63,631 bases of DNA from Chloroflexota bacterium (GTDB lineage Bacteria; Chloroflexota; Anaerolineae; Aggregatilineales; Phototrophicaceae): NCBI GenBank assembly GCA_026706395.1, contig JAPOYU010000091.1:1-63631 (forward strand), given 5' to 3'. Made by a program: the position numbers and the translations under genes. This document shows positions 8,204 to 15,771 of this stretch, one piece after another (position 1 is the first letter of the stretch; each line of letters opens with the position of its first letter). The notes under the pieces are model-generated. The model saw nothing but the letters and a program-made list of their open reading frames with translations. It made no database searches and was not told the origin of the DNA.

Positions 8204-9483
8204 CAGTACGGCAGGCGAGCATTCCTAACGCCGGCAACATTGAGCGAGCGGAACTTGAGAACGGCATCACGCTTCTCGTTTATCGAAACGCAGCTGTGCA
8301 ATCGGTCAATGTGATGGGCTCGATTCACGCCGGGGGCATTTATGAATCGCCCGCGCAGAGTGGATTGGCGTCCTTCGTCGCCAGCGCGTTGATGACCGGC
8401 ACGGCAAGTCGTGACTTCGATGCGATTCATAGCGCGCTGGAAGATATCGGCGCCGAACTGAGTTTCCGCGGGCACATGCACAAGGTTGGCTTTTCCGGCA
8501 AGGCATTGGCGGAAGATTTGTCGATATTGATAGACGTCGCCAACGATGCGCTGCGCAATCCCGTATTTCCGGGAGAACATGTCGAAAGGCTGCGTGGCGA
8601 ACGCTTGACCTGGCTGCAGTACAGTCAATTCGACACGCGTTATCGGGCGGCGAAAGCCATGCGAGAGGCACTCTTCCCGGAAGGCCATCCCTATCACTAT
8701 GGCACTTTTGGCAGCGAAGAGAGCATCGCCGGCATCGCAATAGAAGACTTAGGGTCTTTTCATCATCAGCAATTTGGCCCGCAGGGCATGATCTTGGTGA
8801 TCGTTGGCGCAGTAGACATTGATGAGGCGGCAGGATTGCTTAGCGAAGTCTTTGGCGATTGGGAGTGCGCAGAGCAACCCGCCGTGCGTCGCGTCGCCGC
8901 CCCGACGCCACATCAAAACGGCGATCGGCAGATGATCTATGTGCCGGGCAAGACGCAGTCGGACATCAGCATGGGTATCGTCGGGCCCGCGCGCAAGGCG
9001 GAGGACTTCCTAGCGGCGCAGCTGGCGAACAGTGTCTTGGGCGAGTTTGGCATGATGGGGCGGATCGGCAAGAGCGTTCGCGAGGAGAAGGGTTTGGCGT
9101 ACTATGCGTATAGTCGCCTCGGAGGCGGGCATGGACCGGAACCCTGGACTGTGAGCGCGGGGGTCAATCCGGAGAATGTGGACTTGGCGATTGGGTCCAT
9201 CCTGGAGGAGATTGAGCGACTGACGACCGAACTGGTTTCAGACGACGACTTGTCCGACAATCAGAGCTATTTCAGCGGACGGATGCCCTTGCGCCTTGAG
9301 AGCAACGAAGGCATTGCATCACATATCCACAGCATGGAGAGCTTCGATCTGGGACTCGACTATCTTTTGAATTATGAAGACATGATCGCGCAGATTACCC
9401 GCGAGGACCTGTTGGCGGCGGCGGAGCGTTACTTGAGCGCCAAAGACATGGTCATCGCGGTGGCGGGCCCAGAACAAGCGTGA
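8200..9483 (+). CDS. M16 family peptidase partner, non-catalytic subunit
   Basis: 427 residues, starting at ATG 8200 inside the stop of the catalytic subunit (ATGA overlap). It has the same two-domain M16 fold, but the region matching the zinc motif reads S-G-L-A-S-F-V-A-S-A and has no histidines, so it cannot bind the catalytic zinc. The C-terminal substrate-binding motif is kept (R-x-x-x-x-x-R-E-E-K-G-L-A-Y-Y, around residues 286-303), with the Arg/Tyr pair that contacts substrate in family structures. This division of labour matches alpha/beta processing peptidases and bacterial M16B heterodimers. The pair probably degrades or trims small peptides; the substrate is unknown. Confidence 0.9.
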   Translation: MTVRQASIPNAGNIERAELENGITLLVYRNAAVQSVNVMGSIHAGGIYESPAQSGLASFVASALMTGTASRDFDAIHSALEDIGAELSFRGHMHKVGFSGKALAEDLSILIDVANDALRNPVFPGEHVERLRGERLTWLQYSQFDTRYRAAKAMREALFPEGHPYHYGTFGSEESIAGIAIEDLGSFHHQQFGPQGMILVIVGAVDIDEAAGLLSEVFGDWECAEQPAVRRVAAPTPHQNGDRQMIYVPGKTQSDISMGIVGPARKAEDFLAAQLANSVLGEFGMMGRIGKSVREEKGLAYYAYSRLGGGHGPEPWTVSAGVNPENVDLAIGSILEEIERLTTELVSDDDLSDNQSYFSGRMPLRLESNEGIASHIHSMESFDLGLDYLLNYEDMIAQITREDLLAAAERYLSAKDMVIAVAGPEQA

Positions 9484-9505
9484 TCAGTGTTGTGTTGCGA
9501 CAGGC

Positions 9506-9790
9506 GTGGACGACAGACTTAACCAGCTTCAGTCACTCAAGAATATAGGCGCGGTGTCCGCGGAGAAACTGCTTGGAGTCGGCATTTCGTCGCGAGAGCA
9601 AATCGAAGAATTGGGCGCGGTCACGGTTTTCCAGCGGCTGAGAGAGCGTTATCCGGTCAGCATGAATATGCTCTGGGCCCTGCAAGGCGCCTTGCTGGAC
9701 CTGCCCTATTATCTGATTCCCAAAGAAATAAAGGACGCATTGCTGGAGGAGCTGTCGAATGACGAGAACAGCGGCGACCGACAGTTCTAA
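9506..9790 (+). CDS. TfoX C-terminal domain protein
   Basis: 94-residue protein consisting only of the TfoX C-terminal domain. It has a helix-hairpin-helix-like N-terminal half with S-L-K-N-I-G-A-V-S-A-E-K-L-L, then G-I-S-S-R-E-Q-I-E-E-L-G-A-V and a helical end with W-A-L-Q-G-A-L. The N-terminal TfoX domain linked to competence regulation in Haemophilus is absent. Stand-alone copies are widespread and their role is unclear. The start is GTG 9506, only 22 bases after the peptidase pair, so it is probably on the same transcript. Confidence 0.8.
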   Translation: MDDRLNQLQSLKNIGAVSAEKLLGVGISSREQIEELGAVTVFQRLRERYPVSMNMLWALQGALLDLPYYLIPKEIKDALLEELSNDENSGDRQF

Positions 9791-9813
9791 TCCGGCCGCG
9801 CAGTGGTTATAAT
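9785..9813 (+). promoter_or_regulatory. putative fabF promoter
   Basis: A perfect TATAAT (9808-9813) with a weak -35 (TTCTAA, 9785-9790) at 17-base spacing, 47 bases before the fabF start codon. Confidence 0.45.
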
Positions 9814-9859
9814 CACGTGCATTATCAGGCGTAAAAGCAACAATTACGGAAGCACTTGA

Positions 9860-11101
9860 ATGCCGGAAAAACGCGTAGTCATCACCGGAATGGGGCTAGT
9901 CTGTCCGGTCGGAAACAACGTGGATGAATCCTGGGCGAATATCCGCGCCGGCAAGTCGGGAATCGACTGGATCAGCCTGTTTGACGCTGAGTTGGTCGAG
10001 AACCGGGTGGCGGGCGAAGTCAAGGACCTTGACCTGCAGGCCAAGTTTGGACGGCGCGAAATGCGGCGGATGGATCGAGCGCAGATGCTGGCGCTGGTCG
10101 CGGCGGAAGAGGCGCTGAATGATGCCGATATCGAAATCACCGATGACAACAAGTACGACGTCGGCGTCGTCGTGGGTTCGGGAATCGGCGGAATCGTCAC
10201 GGTTGTGCAGGCGCTGCAGGGCTTTCAAGCTAGGGGGCATAAAGGAGTAAGCCCGGTCATTGTACCGGCTCTGCTGCATGATGGCATCAGTTCGCGGGTG
10301 TCGATGCATTACGGCTTGAAAGGTCCCAATTACAATATCACGGCGGCTTGCGCGACCAGCAACAATTCCCTCGGCGACGCGGCCGATCTAATACGGATGG
10401 GACGGGCCAAGGTGATGGTCGCCGGCGGCAGTGAAGCTTGCATCATGCCGATGGTGATCAGCGGCTTCAACAATATGAAAGTCTTGACGAATACCGAGGA
10501 CGTGCCGGAAAAGGCATCGCGTCCGTTTGACGCCACCCGCGATGGCTTTGTCGCGGCGGAAGGCGCTGCCTTGATGATCTTGGAAGACCTCGAACATGCC
10601 AGGGCGCGCGGCGTACGGATATATGCCGAGTTGACGGGTTATGGGCACACATCGGACGCGTTTCATGTGACGGCGCCTAATCCGGATGGCGTGGATGCGG
10701 CCGAAGCCATGCGGCGCGCGCTGAAGGAAGCTGACATCAGCACGAAAGAAATCAGCTATATTAACGCGCATGGCACGGCGACACAGCTCAACGACAAAAG
10801 TGAGACGCTTGCCATCAAGCAGGCGCTGGGCGAAGAAGCCTACAATATTCCCATCAGTTCAACCAAGTCGATGACCGGTCATATCCTGGGAGCGACGGCA
10901 GCGGCCGAGGCCATATTCTCGGTTAAGGCGCTGCGGGATAACTTCATTCCACCGACGATAAACCTCGAGACGGCGGATCCGGAATGCGACCTGGATTACA
11001 CGCCGAATGTCGGCGTCGAAAAGCCGATGCAGCATGTGCTGAGCAATTCATTCGGCTTCGGCGGTCATAATACGACGGTGGTAATCAGCCGCTACGAATA
11101 A
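9860..11101 (+). CDS. fabF: beta-ketoacyl-ACP synthase II
   Basis: 413-residue condensing enzyme of type II fatty-acid synthesis. It extends acyl-ACP by two carbons using malonyl-ACP. The thiolase-fold catalytic triad is complete: nucleophile C164 in T-A-A-C-A-T-S, H304 in N-A-H-G-T-A-T and H341 in S-M-T-G-H-I-L-G-A. Residues 1-10 carry the usual R-V-V-I-T-G-M-G start, and the terminal G-F-G-G-H-N loop is present. Length and motifs are standard for FabF. It stands alone here, without acpP or other fab genes beside it. A TATAAT element lies upstream. Confidence 0.95.
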   Translation: MPEKRVVITGMGLVCPVGNNVDESWANIRAGKSGIDWISLFDAELVENRVAGEVKDLDLQAKFGRREMRRMDRAQMLALVAAEEALNDADIEITDDNKYDVGVVVGSGIGGIVTVVQALQGFQARGHKGVSPVIVPALLHDGISSRVSMHYGLKGPNYNITAACATSNNSLGDAADLIRMGRAKVMVAGGSEACIMPMVISGFNNMKVLTNTEDVPEKASRPFDATRDGFVAAEGAALMILEDLEHARARGVRIYAELTGYGHTSDAFHVTAPNPDGVDAAEAMRRALKEADISTKEISYINAHGTATQLNDKSETLAIKQALGEEAYNIPISSTKSMTGHILGATAAAEAIFSVKALRDNFIPPTINLETADPECDLDYTPNVGVEKPMQHVLSNSFGFGGHNTTVVISRYE

Positions 11102-11113
11102 TTTTTCAGCTCT

Positions 11114-11626
11114 CTAGGGCGCGACAATTTGCGCCAGGATGCCCTCAAACGCGGCGTCGGCTATCGCGCGGATTTCCTCATCGCTGCGGTCTTGGATAGG
11201 GTGCGGCACGTAGCAAACTGCCGGGTCAAAGCCAAGCGCGGCGCCTTGTGTGTCAGCCGCATCGACGAATTCGCTTGAAGCGACGAACATGCCGGGAATC
11301 CCGCGGGATTCGAGGTCAGTGATGTCGTGCACACTGCACGACGTGCATGAGCCTCAATCAGCTAAAGCTTCGATCACGAGATCACATTCGCTGACTATCT
11401 GATGTTTCAGGTCGACGGGGGCGACGCGGGCGAAGGTCGGTTTCTGATAGCGCCGTGTCTCAATGCCCATGCTGGCGAGCTGGTCGGCGAGCCGGTCAAG
11501 AAAGACGTCGCCCTTTGGCTTGGATATGTCCAGTAGTGCGATACGCTTGTTCGCAAGGGATTGCGGGCGTGGCAAGCATTCTCGGATCGCCGGCTCGCGT
11601 TCAGATGTTGGGTCTAGCAGTCGCAT
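11114..11626 (-). CDS. UGSC-family selenoprotein (in-frame TGA read as selenocysteine)
   Basis: The frame starts at ATG 11626, behind AAGGAAG at seven bases. It reads 90 residues to a TGA at 11354-11356, then continues in the same frame to TAG at 11114-11116. The residues around the TGA read A-L-A-D-U-G-S-C-T-S-C, the defining U-G-S-C motif of this family, known from Sec- and Cys-containing forms. Sec would be residue 91 of 170. Both halves are protein-like, joining I-S-K-P-K-G-D to a C-terminal G-I-P-G-M-F-V-A-S-S segment. A perfect hairpin with a GUG loop begins shortly after the TGA and fits a bacterial SECIS. Family members are thought to be thiol/selenol redox proteins; the substrate is unknown. 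The upstream gene, 32 bases away, encodes a thioredoxin-like partner. A conventional caller would report two short fragments. Confidence 0.85.
11324..11342 (-). promoter_or_regulatory. SECIS-like hairpin for the UGSC selenoprotein
   Basis: On the minus strand an eight-base-pair perfect stem (11342-11335 with 11331-11324) closes a GUG loop at 11334-11332. The loop begins 19 bases after the TGA codon. That agrees with the published bacterial SECIS rule, roughly 16-37 bases to an apical loop carrying G and U. The hairpin lies inside the coding sequence, as bacterial SECIS elements do. Confidence 0.75.
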
Positions 11627-11658
11627 TTTGGCACTTCCTTTCGTGTCTAAGTGTCTAT

Positions 11659-13128
11659 CTATGAATTGATTGGCACAGTGACGGGTACGCTGCCGCGGGA
11701 ACCGCTGTGTCCCCAGCCGGTGACAATTGCCGACCACATACCGGCCGCGCCGCCGGCATGTACTATCAGCAGGCCTCCCGGACGAAACTTGCTCAGGCGC
11801 TTATCGGCGAAGCGATCGGGCATCCCCTCGGCAATGCCGTCTTTACCGGCCAACAGGTCATTGCCGTCGACTGTCAGGTGTTTCGCGAGTTGATTACGAA
11901 AGCGCGACTTGCTCCAACCGGTCTCACGGAACACACGCATATGCTCCGGCGAGATAACCAGGAGCGCATCGGCCGCGCCATAGATCTTGGCGTGATAAAC
12001 GGTGCGGATGGACAAGGCCAGACTTCGTGTCAAGGACTCGGCATTGCGCGACTTCTGATCGCCAATGGGGTGTACGCCGCCGCCGGCGAAAAGCGTCACA
12101 GTCGACTCCTCCGGGCTGAATCCACGTTCGACCGACAACGGTTCCCAGTATGAGTCATGCTCGCGTTCGGGAATGCAGAATCCAATTTTACCGGGTTGCC
12201 CGAGCGCGGCGCGGTCGACGCCACCGGGCCGCCCCCCGCCGACATTGCGGACGACCAACTGTAATGCGCGCCCGATCGTGGAGTTTGCGCGGTTGCCCTG
12301 CCCCAGTACATTGTGGCTCCAATTCATGCCGATCTCATCGCGAATCGGACCGTTGACGATGATGATCGGACCGACGAAGTAGGTGGTAGCGAGAACGCCG
12401 TGCATACAGAATTCATAGCGACAAGCGGCTTCGACCGCTGCCAGCACTACTGGAAGATACTCCGGTTTGCAGCCAGCCATTACGGCATTGATGGCAACTT
12501 TTTCAATGGTACAGGGGACATTATCGGGCGGGATGATGCCGATGATCTCGTCGGGCGAACGCGTTGTGCCGGCAAGCATTTTCAGGACGCGCTCTTCAGT
12601 GGGAGGTACGACTGGAAGGCCATCGGACCAGCCACGCTCGAAGGCAAGCTCGTGCTCATCTTGCTGGGCGGCTACGTCAATTCGGCGCGCCTGCAAACGT
12701 GTATCGCCGAACTTATATGCCAGTTTTTCCGGCATGCCGGGATCCACGGACTTCGAGCCGCAGCCGGGGCTGAAAGCCGGCGAGCCCTCGCCTAGCGCTG
12801 GCAAGCCCGTCAGCCGGCGCCACTCATCGCGCTGCCAGCCGACTGATCTTCTTGTCTCGTTACCCGCTTTCACCTGCATCAGAGTCGGTACAATTTCGAT
12901 ATCCAGGTGATACGACAATTCAAGCTCGGTGTCGTCGCGGACAGCGGCGATGCTGCTCGGAAAGGTCGGGTCATCTTGGGAATAGATGAGCAGACTGAGC
13001 CCCTGGCTCATTTCGCGCAAAGCTGGTTCAATCAGTTGGCAGGTAGCGCAGTCCCGTTTGACGACAGCCAAGTAGCCAGTGAAGTCAACTGGCAGTAATG
13101 ACTGAAGTCGAGATGTTTTGTTTCGCAT
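11659..13128 (-). CDS. thioredoxin-like / UGSC-associated fusion protein
   Basis: 489 residues. Residues 15-110 look like a thioredoxin fold: Y-L-A-V-V-K-R-D-C-A-T-C with C27 and C30 as the CxxC pair, and V-P-T-L supplying the cis-proline. A large C-terminal domain starts about residue 165 with G-W-S-D-G-L-P-V-V-P-P-T, then A-I-N-A-V-M-A-G-C and several conserved glycine loops. I recall this domain from proteins fused to, or encoded beside, UGSC proteins. The UGSC selenoprotein begins 32 bases downstream on the same strand, so they form one operon and probably one redox pathway. A TACAAT -10 lies seven bases before the ATG, so the transcript may be leaderless. Confidence 0.75.
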   Translation of the reverse strand: MRNKTSRLQSLLPVDFTGYLAVVKRDCATCQLIEPALREMSQGLSLLIYSQDDPTFPSSIAAVRDDTELELSYHLDIEIVPTLMQVKAGNETRRSVGWQRDEWRRLTGLPALGEGSPAFSPGCGSKSVDPGMPEKLAYKFGDTRLQARRIDVAAQQDEHELAFERGWSDGLPVVPPTEERVLKMLAGTTRSPDEIIGIIPPDNVPCTIEKVAINAVMAGCKPEYLPVVLAAVEAACRYEFCMHGVLATTYFVGPIIIVNGPIRDEIGMNWSHNVLGQGNRANSTIGRALQLVVRNVGGGRPGGVDRAALGQPGKIGFCIPEREHDSYWEPLSVERGFSPEESTVTLFAGGGVHPIGDQKSRNAESLTRSLALSIRTVYHAKIYGAADALLVISPEHMRVFRETGWSKSRFRNQLAKHLTVDGNDLLAGKDGIAEGMPDRFADKRLSKFRPGGLLIVHAGGAAGMWSAIVTGWGHSGSRGSVPVTVPINS

Positions 13129-13134
13129 GCCCCA

Positions 13135-13140
13135 ATTGTA
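13135..13140 (-). promoter_or_regulatory. putative -10 element of the thioredoxin-UGSC operon
   Basis: TACAAT on the minus strand (plus ATTGTA, 13135-13140) ends seven bases before the ATG at 13128. Transcription would start about at the start codon. The -35 region is poor. Confidence 0.35.
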
Positions 13141-13167
13141 GCGATTGACAGAAGAATTTGCAGGTGC

Positions 13168-13196
13168 TTGGCAGCTTAGGACTAAGGCACTATGCT
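13168..13196 (+). promoter_or_regulatory. putative promoter of the small membrane protein gene
   Basis: TTGGCA (13168-13173), a 17-base spacer and TATGCT (13191-13196), pointing right into the small open frame at 13236. Confidence 0.4.
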
Positions 13197-13235
13197 ATGC
13201 ATATGCGGGAAGTATAGATTACAGAAGCGCGCGCA

Positions 13236-13367
13236 TTGAAACTGGCTGACATATTCAAGGAAGGATCTGACGCGCGCAAGCTGTTTGGGAAGCTTTACGC
13301 CCTGGCGGCAATAGGCATCATTCTGATCGTGCTCGTCTTGCTCGCTTTGGCGACCCGAGGCGGCTAG
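13236..13367 (+). CDS. small single-pass membrane protein (43 aa)
   Basis: TTG start at 13236, stop TAG 13365-13367. The protein has a charged N-terminal half (K-L-A-D-I-F-K-E-G-S-D-A-R-K) and one clear membrane helix of about 20 residues rich in Ile, Leu, Val and Ala, ending T-R-G-G. It lies between the two selenoprotein transcripts, divergent from the thioredoxin operon and tail-to-tail with the AhpD-like gene, sharing a CTAG with its stop. A promoter-like pair sits upstream, but no ribosome site is visible, so translation is not certain. I do not recognise the family. Confidence 0.45.
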   Translation: MKLADIFKEGSDARKLFGKLYALAAIGIILIVLVLLALATRGG

Positions 13368-13951
13368 TCGTAATCTTCCTTTCCTTCCGACCAGTAAGGC
13401 TCAAGCGCGACTCCCAGGCCATCGGCAATTCGATTGACATAGGCGTAATAGGCGACGACTTGCACGATATCAAGTATGGCGCGGTCGTCAAAGCCGGCAG
13501 CCCGCAGTTTTTCGACGTCTTCCGCCGCCATATCCCAGGGCGTACGAGTGAGTTTCGATGTGTAGTCTAGCATTGCCCGGTCCGCCGCAGAAAGATCAGC
13601 CGTGCCATAGTCGGTCTCAATGCTGCTGGTGAAATCGTGATCTCCGGTCAACTGACGGAGGTTGCGCGCGTGGTGGCGCAGTCAGTATTCGCAGCGGTTA
13701 ATGGCGGAGACGACAACGCCGATCATCTCGCGCTGCGCTCGCGACAGGGGTGATTCGCCATACATCAAGGTTTTGTAAAGGTGCTGATGATCGATCAGAG
13801 ATGCTGGATTCAGGCTGTGAATTTTCATGATGTGGTCGACGTCACCGGTCATTGGGTCGGCCGCGCGACGATATGCGCGCAGCAGATCACCGGCCGCCTG
13901 CGCTTCCGGAATCGTTACAATATAGGCGATAGCTCTCTCGCTCTGCTCCAT
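13364..13951 (-). CDS. AhpD-like peroxidase-related selenoprotein (CxxU active site)
   Basis: The frame starts at ATG 13951, runs 89 residues to TGA at 13682-13684 and continues in frame to TAG at 13364-13366, giving 195 residues. Around the TGA the protein reads N-R-C-E-Y-U-L-R-H-H-A-R-N-L. This is exactly the AhpD / carboxymuconolactone-decarboxylase active site C-x-Y-C-x-x-H-H with the second cysteine (residue 90) replaced by Sec. The part after the TGA contains the expected continuation (L-R-A-A-G-F-D-D-R-A-I-L-D-I-V-Q-V and A-Y-Y-A-Y-V-N-R-I-A-D-G-L-G-V). Relatives reduce peroxides with a CxxC pair. A GU-tipped hairpin lies 29 bases after the TGA. A TTG at 14017 could give a longer form, but it would overlap the upstream gene. 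Confidence 0.87.
13642..13660 (-). promoter_or_regulatory. SECIS-like hairpin for the AhpD-like selenoprotein
   Basis: On the minus strand CTCCG (13660-13656) pairs with CGGAG (13646-13642), and TCA pairs with TGA above it across one bulged C. This leaves GU (13652-13651) at the tip. The GU begins 29 bases after the TGA, within the distance known for bacterial SECIS elements. Confidence 0.65.
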
Positions 13952-13980
13952 TTGAAGTTCGGTATCCCCTTCCGGCTCAA

Positions 13981-14811
13981 TCAGGCGTCGATGTAGAGCG
14001 GCATGTTGAGTTTCCAAGACGTATACAGCGCATGAAAAAAGGCGATAAACTCGCCTATACAGGCATCGTACTCGGTCGGCAAGGTCATTTGAAATGCCAC
14101 CGTCTCACGGGCAGCGAAATCGAATGAAGAGATTTCCTGTATCACTTCCGCTTCGAGATCGCGCTCGATGACATTAAAAAACAGCAGCAAAATGCCAGCG
14201 TGATTTGGAATGATAAGATCGCCGACTCCGAATACCATCTCAAGGATTTGATCCGAATCAACTTGCAGTTCACCCAGCCGGCGTTGTGGCGCGTTGGGCA
14301 ATTCGAAGTATGTGCGCCCCTTGCCCCCAGCGTTACCATCGGCAGCGCGCAATGTCTTTACCGATGAGCCATCATATCCGAGCGTTCTGATGCCCTGTCT
14401 CAATAGCAGCCAGACGACCGGCTCGTCGGGCACCGGCAACCGCTCCAGCAGCCAGGTCTCGGCAAGCGCGCTGATCGGATAATTGATGAAGCCGATGCAG
14501 CCATAGGGACTGCCCGTCACGTTCGCCGGGCAGCCACGGCAGGTTTCAGCGTAGTCGTCAAGCACGGCGGCGTGATCCAGCAGATCTTGCACCACGATAA
14601 GCTGTTTCTCGCCTGAAGTTTGCGGCGTACTTTGGCTGAATTCGAAGCCCATTTGGTCAGGCGGCCGATCATCTCCGGCGGAGCGAAACCACTCTATCAC
14701 TTCTCTTGCGCGTTCACGTTCTTTAAGACGCTCAAGAATGCCGGCGGTGGACAGGGCCTGCTTGGGCTTGCAGTCGTATGCAATGATGTAATCAATGGCC
14801 AACGCAACCAC
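13981..14811 (-). CDS. conserved protein of unknown function with a three-cysteine motif
   Basis: 276 residues, unrecognised. GTG start at 14811, with GGAG abutting it, so the precise start is uncertain. A cysteine cluster C-R-G-C-P-A-N-V-T-G-S-P-Y-G-C at residues 91-105 might bind metal or act in redox chemistry. The rest looks soluble and mixed alpha/beta, with a long C-terminal part that includes an F-F-H-A-L-Y-T-S-W segment. It ends 30 bases before the AhpD-like selenoprotein on the same strand, so the two are likely co-transcribed and a redox link is plausible, though only from position. Confidence 0.6.
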   Translation of the reverse strand: MVALAIDYIIAYDCKPKQALSTAGILERLKERERAREVIEWFRSAGDDRPPDQMGFEFSQSTPQTSGEKQLIVVQDLLDHAAVLDDYAETCRGCPANVTGSPYGCIGFINYPISALAETWLLERLPVPDEPVVWLLLRQGIRTLGYDGSSVKTLRAADGNAGGKGRTYFELPNAPQRRLGELQVDSDQILEMVFGVGDLIIPNHAGILLLFFNVIERDLEAEVIQEISSFDFAARETVAFQMTLPTEYDACIGEFIAFFHALYTSWKLNMPLYIDA

Positions 14812-14878
14812 TCCAATTTAGTGCGCTGAGACTCACACGGCGCAAATATAGTATAGCGCCAAAGACAATGTTGGAGGG

Positions 14879-15709
14879 TCAGAGGCGGCCATATCGACGC
14901 AGCGCCAGCAGCACGTTGATCGTGGTCATGGGATACCACTGCTGGAGATTATGTTGATCAACCCAGTGGCCGTCCTCGTGTTGCGCATTTTCCAGCACAT
15001 CCAGACAGCGGTCGATAAATCCATTTGGAAGCGCGTTAGCAATCAGCGAGTCCGGCGTCGGGGCGAAAGAAAAGACCGTATCGAACTGGTTTTCCGGCGC
15101 GGCGAGGGCGCATGTCACGATATTCTCGATGGTCGCCTGGCGAAAGCGCTGCAAATCGGGCAAGTCATCGACGGCAAAGAAAAAGTCGAAGGCGTGGTAA
15201 GCCATAAAGAGCCATTCGTTTGCCAAGATTTTATCAGGCGTAGTGTTGGCAAGAACCCAGCGCTTGGTTCGTTCGACCAGCGAAGAGGTGGCGCAGCCGA
15301 AGGTTACGAGGTTGCCGACGATAGCGTCAGGCTGGGTTTGCCCGCCCCACTCTTGCCACCAAGGCGCCAGTGGATAGTCGCGGATTTCAGGCGGATTCTG
15401 CAGGGCGCCATCTTCTTGCATCTGGCTTTCGACCCAATTGGCGGCGCCTTCGAGGATATTGCCTGGCGGCAAGCCGGTGTGTTTCATCAAGCCAAGCAAG
15501 TATTCGAGCGCAAGCGGATTAGAGGGCGGCGCTTTCAGATCGTGCTCGAAACCATGCCCGAAGCCCGCGTCTGGATTCTTGTAGCAAAGGATTATCTGGC
15601 GCAGGCGATCTAAGCTGCCGTCGTCAAAGAGCCAAGAGAATAGGGCTCGCTCGAACAGTGTGCCGTGGCGGAAGACGTAGTCACGCGCTCGGTTGAGATC
15701 TACTGGCAT
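14879..15709 (-). CDS. alpha/alpha-toroid (prenyltransferase/squalene-cyclase-like) domain protein
   Basis: 276 residues made of helical repeats. The N-terminal half carries the family pattern R-D-Y-V-F-R-H-G-T-L-F-E-R, then N-P-D-A-G-F-G-H-G-F-E-H-D-L (near 45-58) and Q-E-D-G-A-L-Q-N (near 97-104), with a later E-D-G-H-W-V repeat near 240. These G-F-G/G-x-W turns are typical of the six-helix toroid fold shared with terpene cyclases and prenyltransferase beta subunits. The acidic D-x-D-D cyclase motif is not visible, so no cyclase activity should be assumed. Uncharacterised relatives are common in soil Firmicutes and Chloroflexota. Confidence 0.65.
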   Translation of the reverse strand: MPVDLNRARDYVFRHGTLFERALFSWLFDDGSLDRLRQIILCYKNPDAGFGHGFEHDLKAPPSNPLALEYLLGLMKHTGLPPGNILEGAANWVESQMQEDGALQNPPEIRDYPLAPWWQEWGGQTQPDAIVGNLVTFGCATSSLVERTKRWVLANTTPDKILANEWLFMAYHAFDFFFAVDDLPDLQRFRQATIENIVTCALAAPENQFDTVFSFAPTPDSLIANALPNGFIDRCLDVLENAQHEDGHWVDQHNLQQWYPMTTINVLLALRRYGRL

Positions 15710-15771
15710 GCAAGAACCTCCCTGAGTGTCTTAGGCCGGCGTACAATCAGCCTGAAGGACGCCGTGTTCAT

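Noticed and set aside
11354..11737. 127-codon frame ending at the UGSC TGA, read as a complete protein
   Set aside because: The true start is ATG 11626, and the TGA lies in the U-G-S-C motif with the family sequence continuing after it.
11651..12795. Plus-strand frames opposite the thioredoxin-like gene
   Set aside because: Antisense shadows; the minus strand has the family motifs, ribosome site for the next gene and operon logic.
13682..14017. AhpD-like N-terminal fragment as a pseudogene
   Set aside because: The only interruption is a TGA at the active-site cysteine position, followed by intact sequence and a SECIS-like hairpin. Decay would not be expected to hit exactly that codon.
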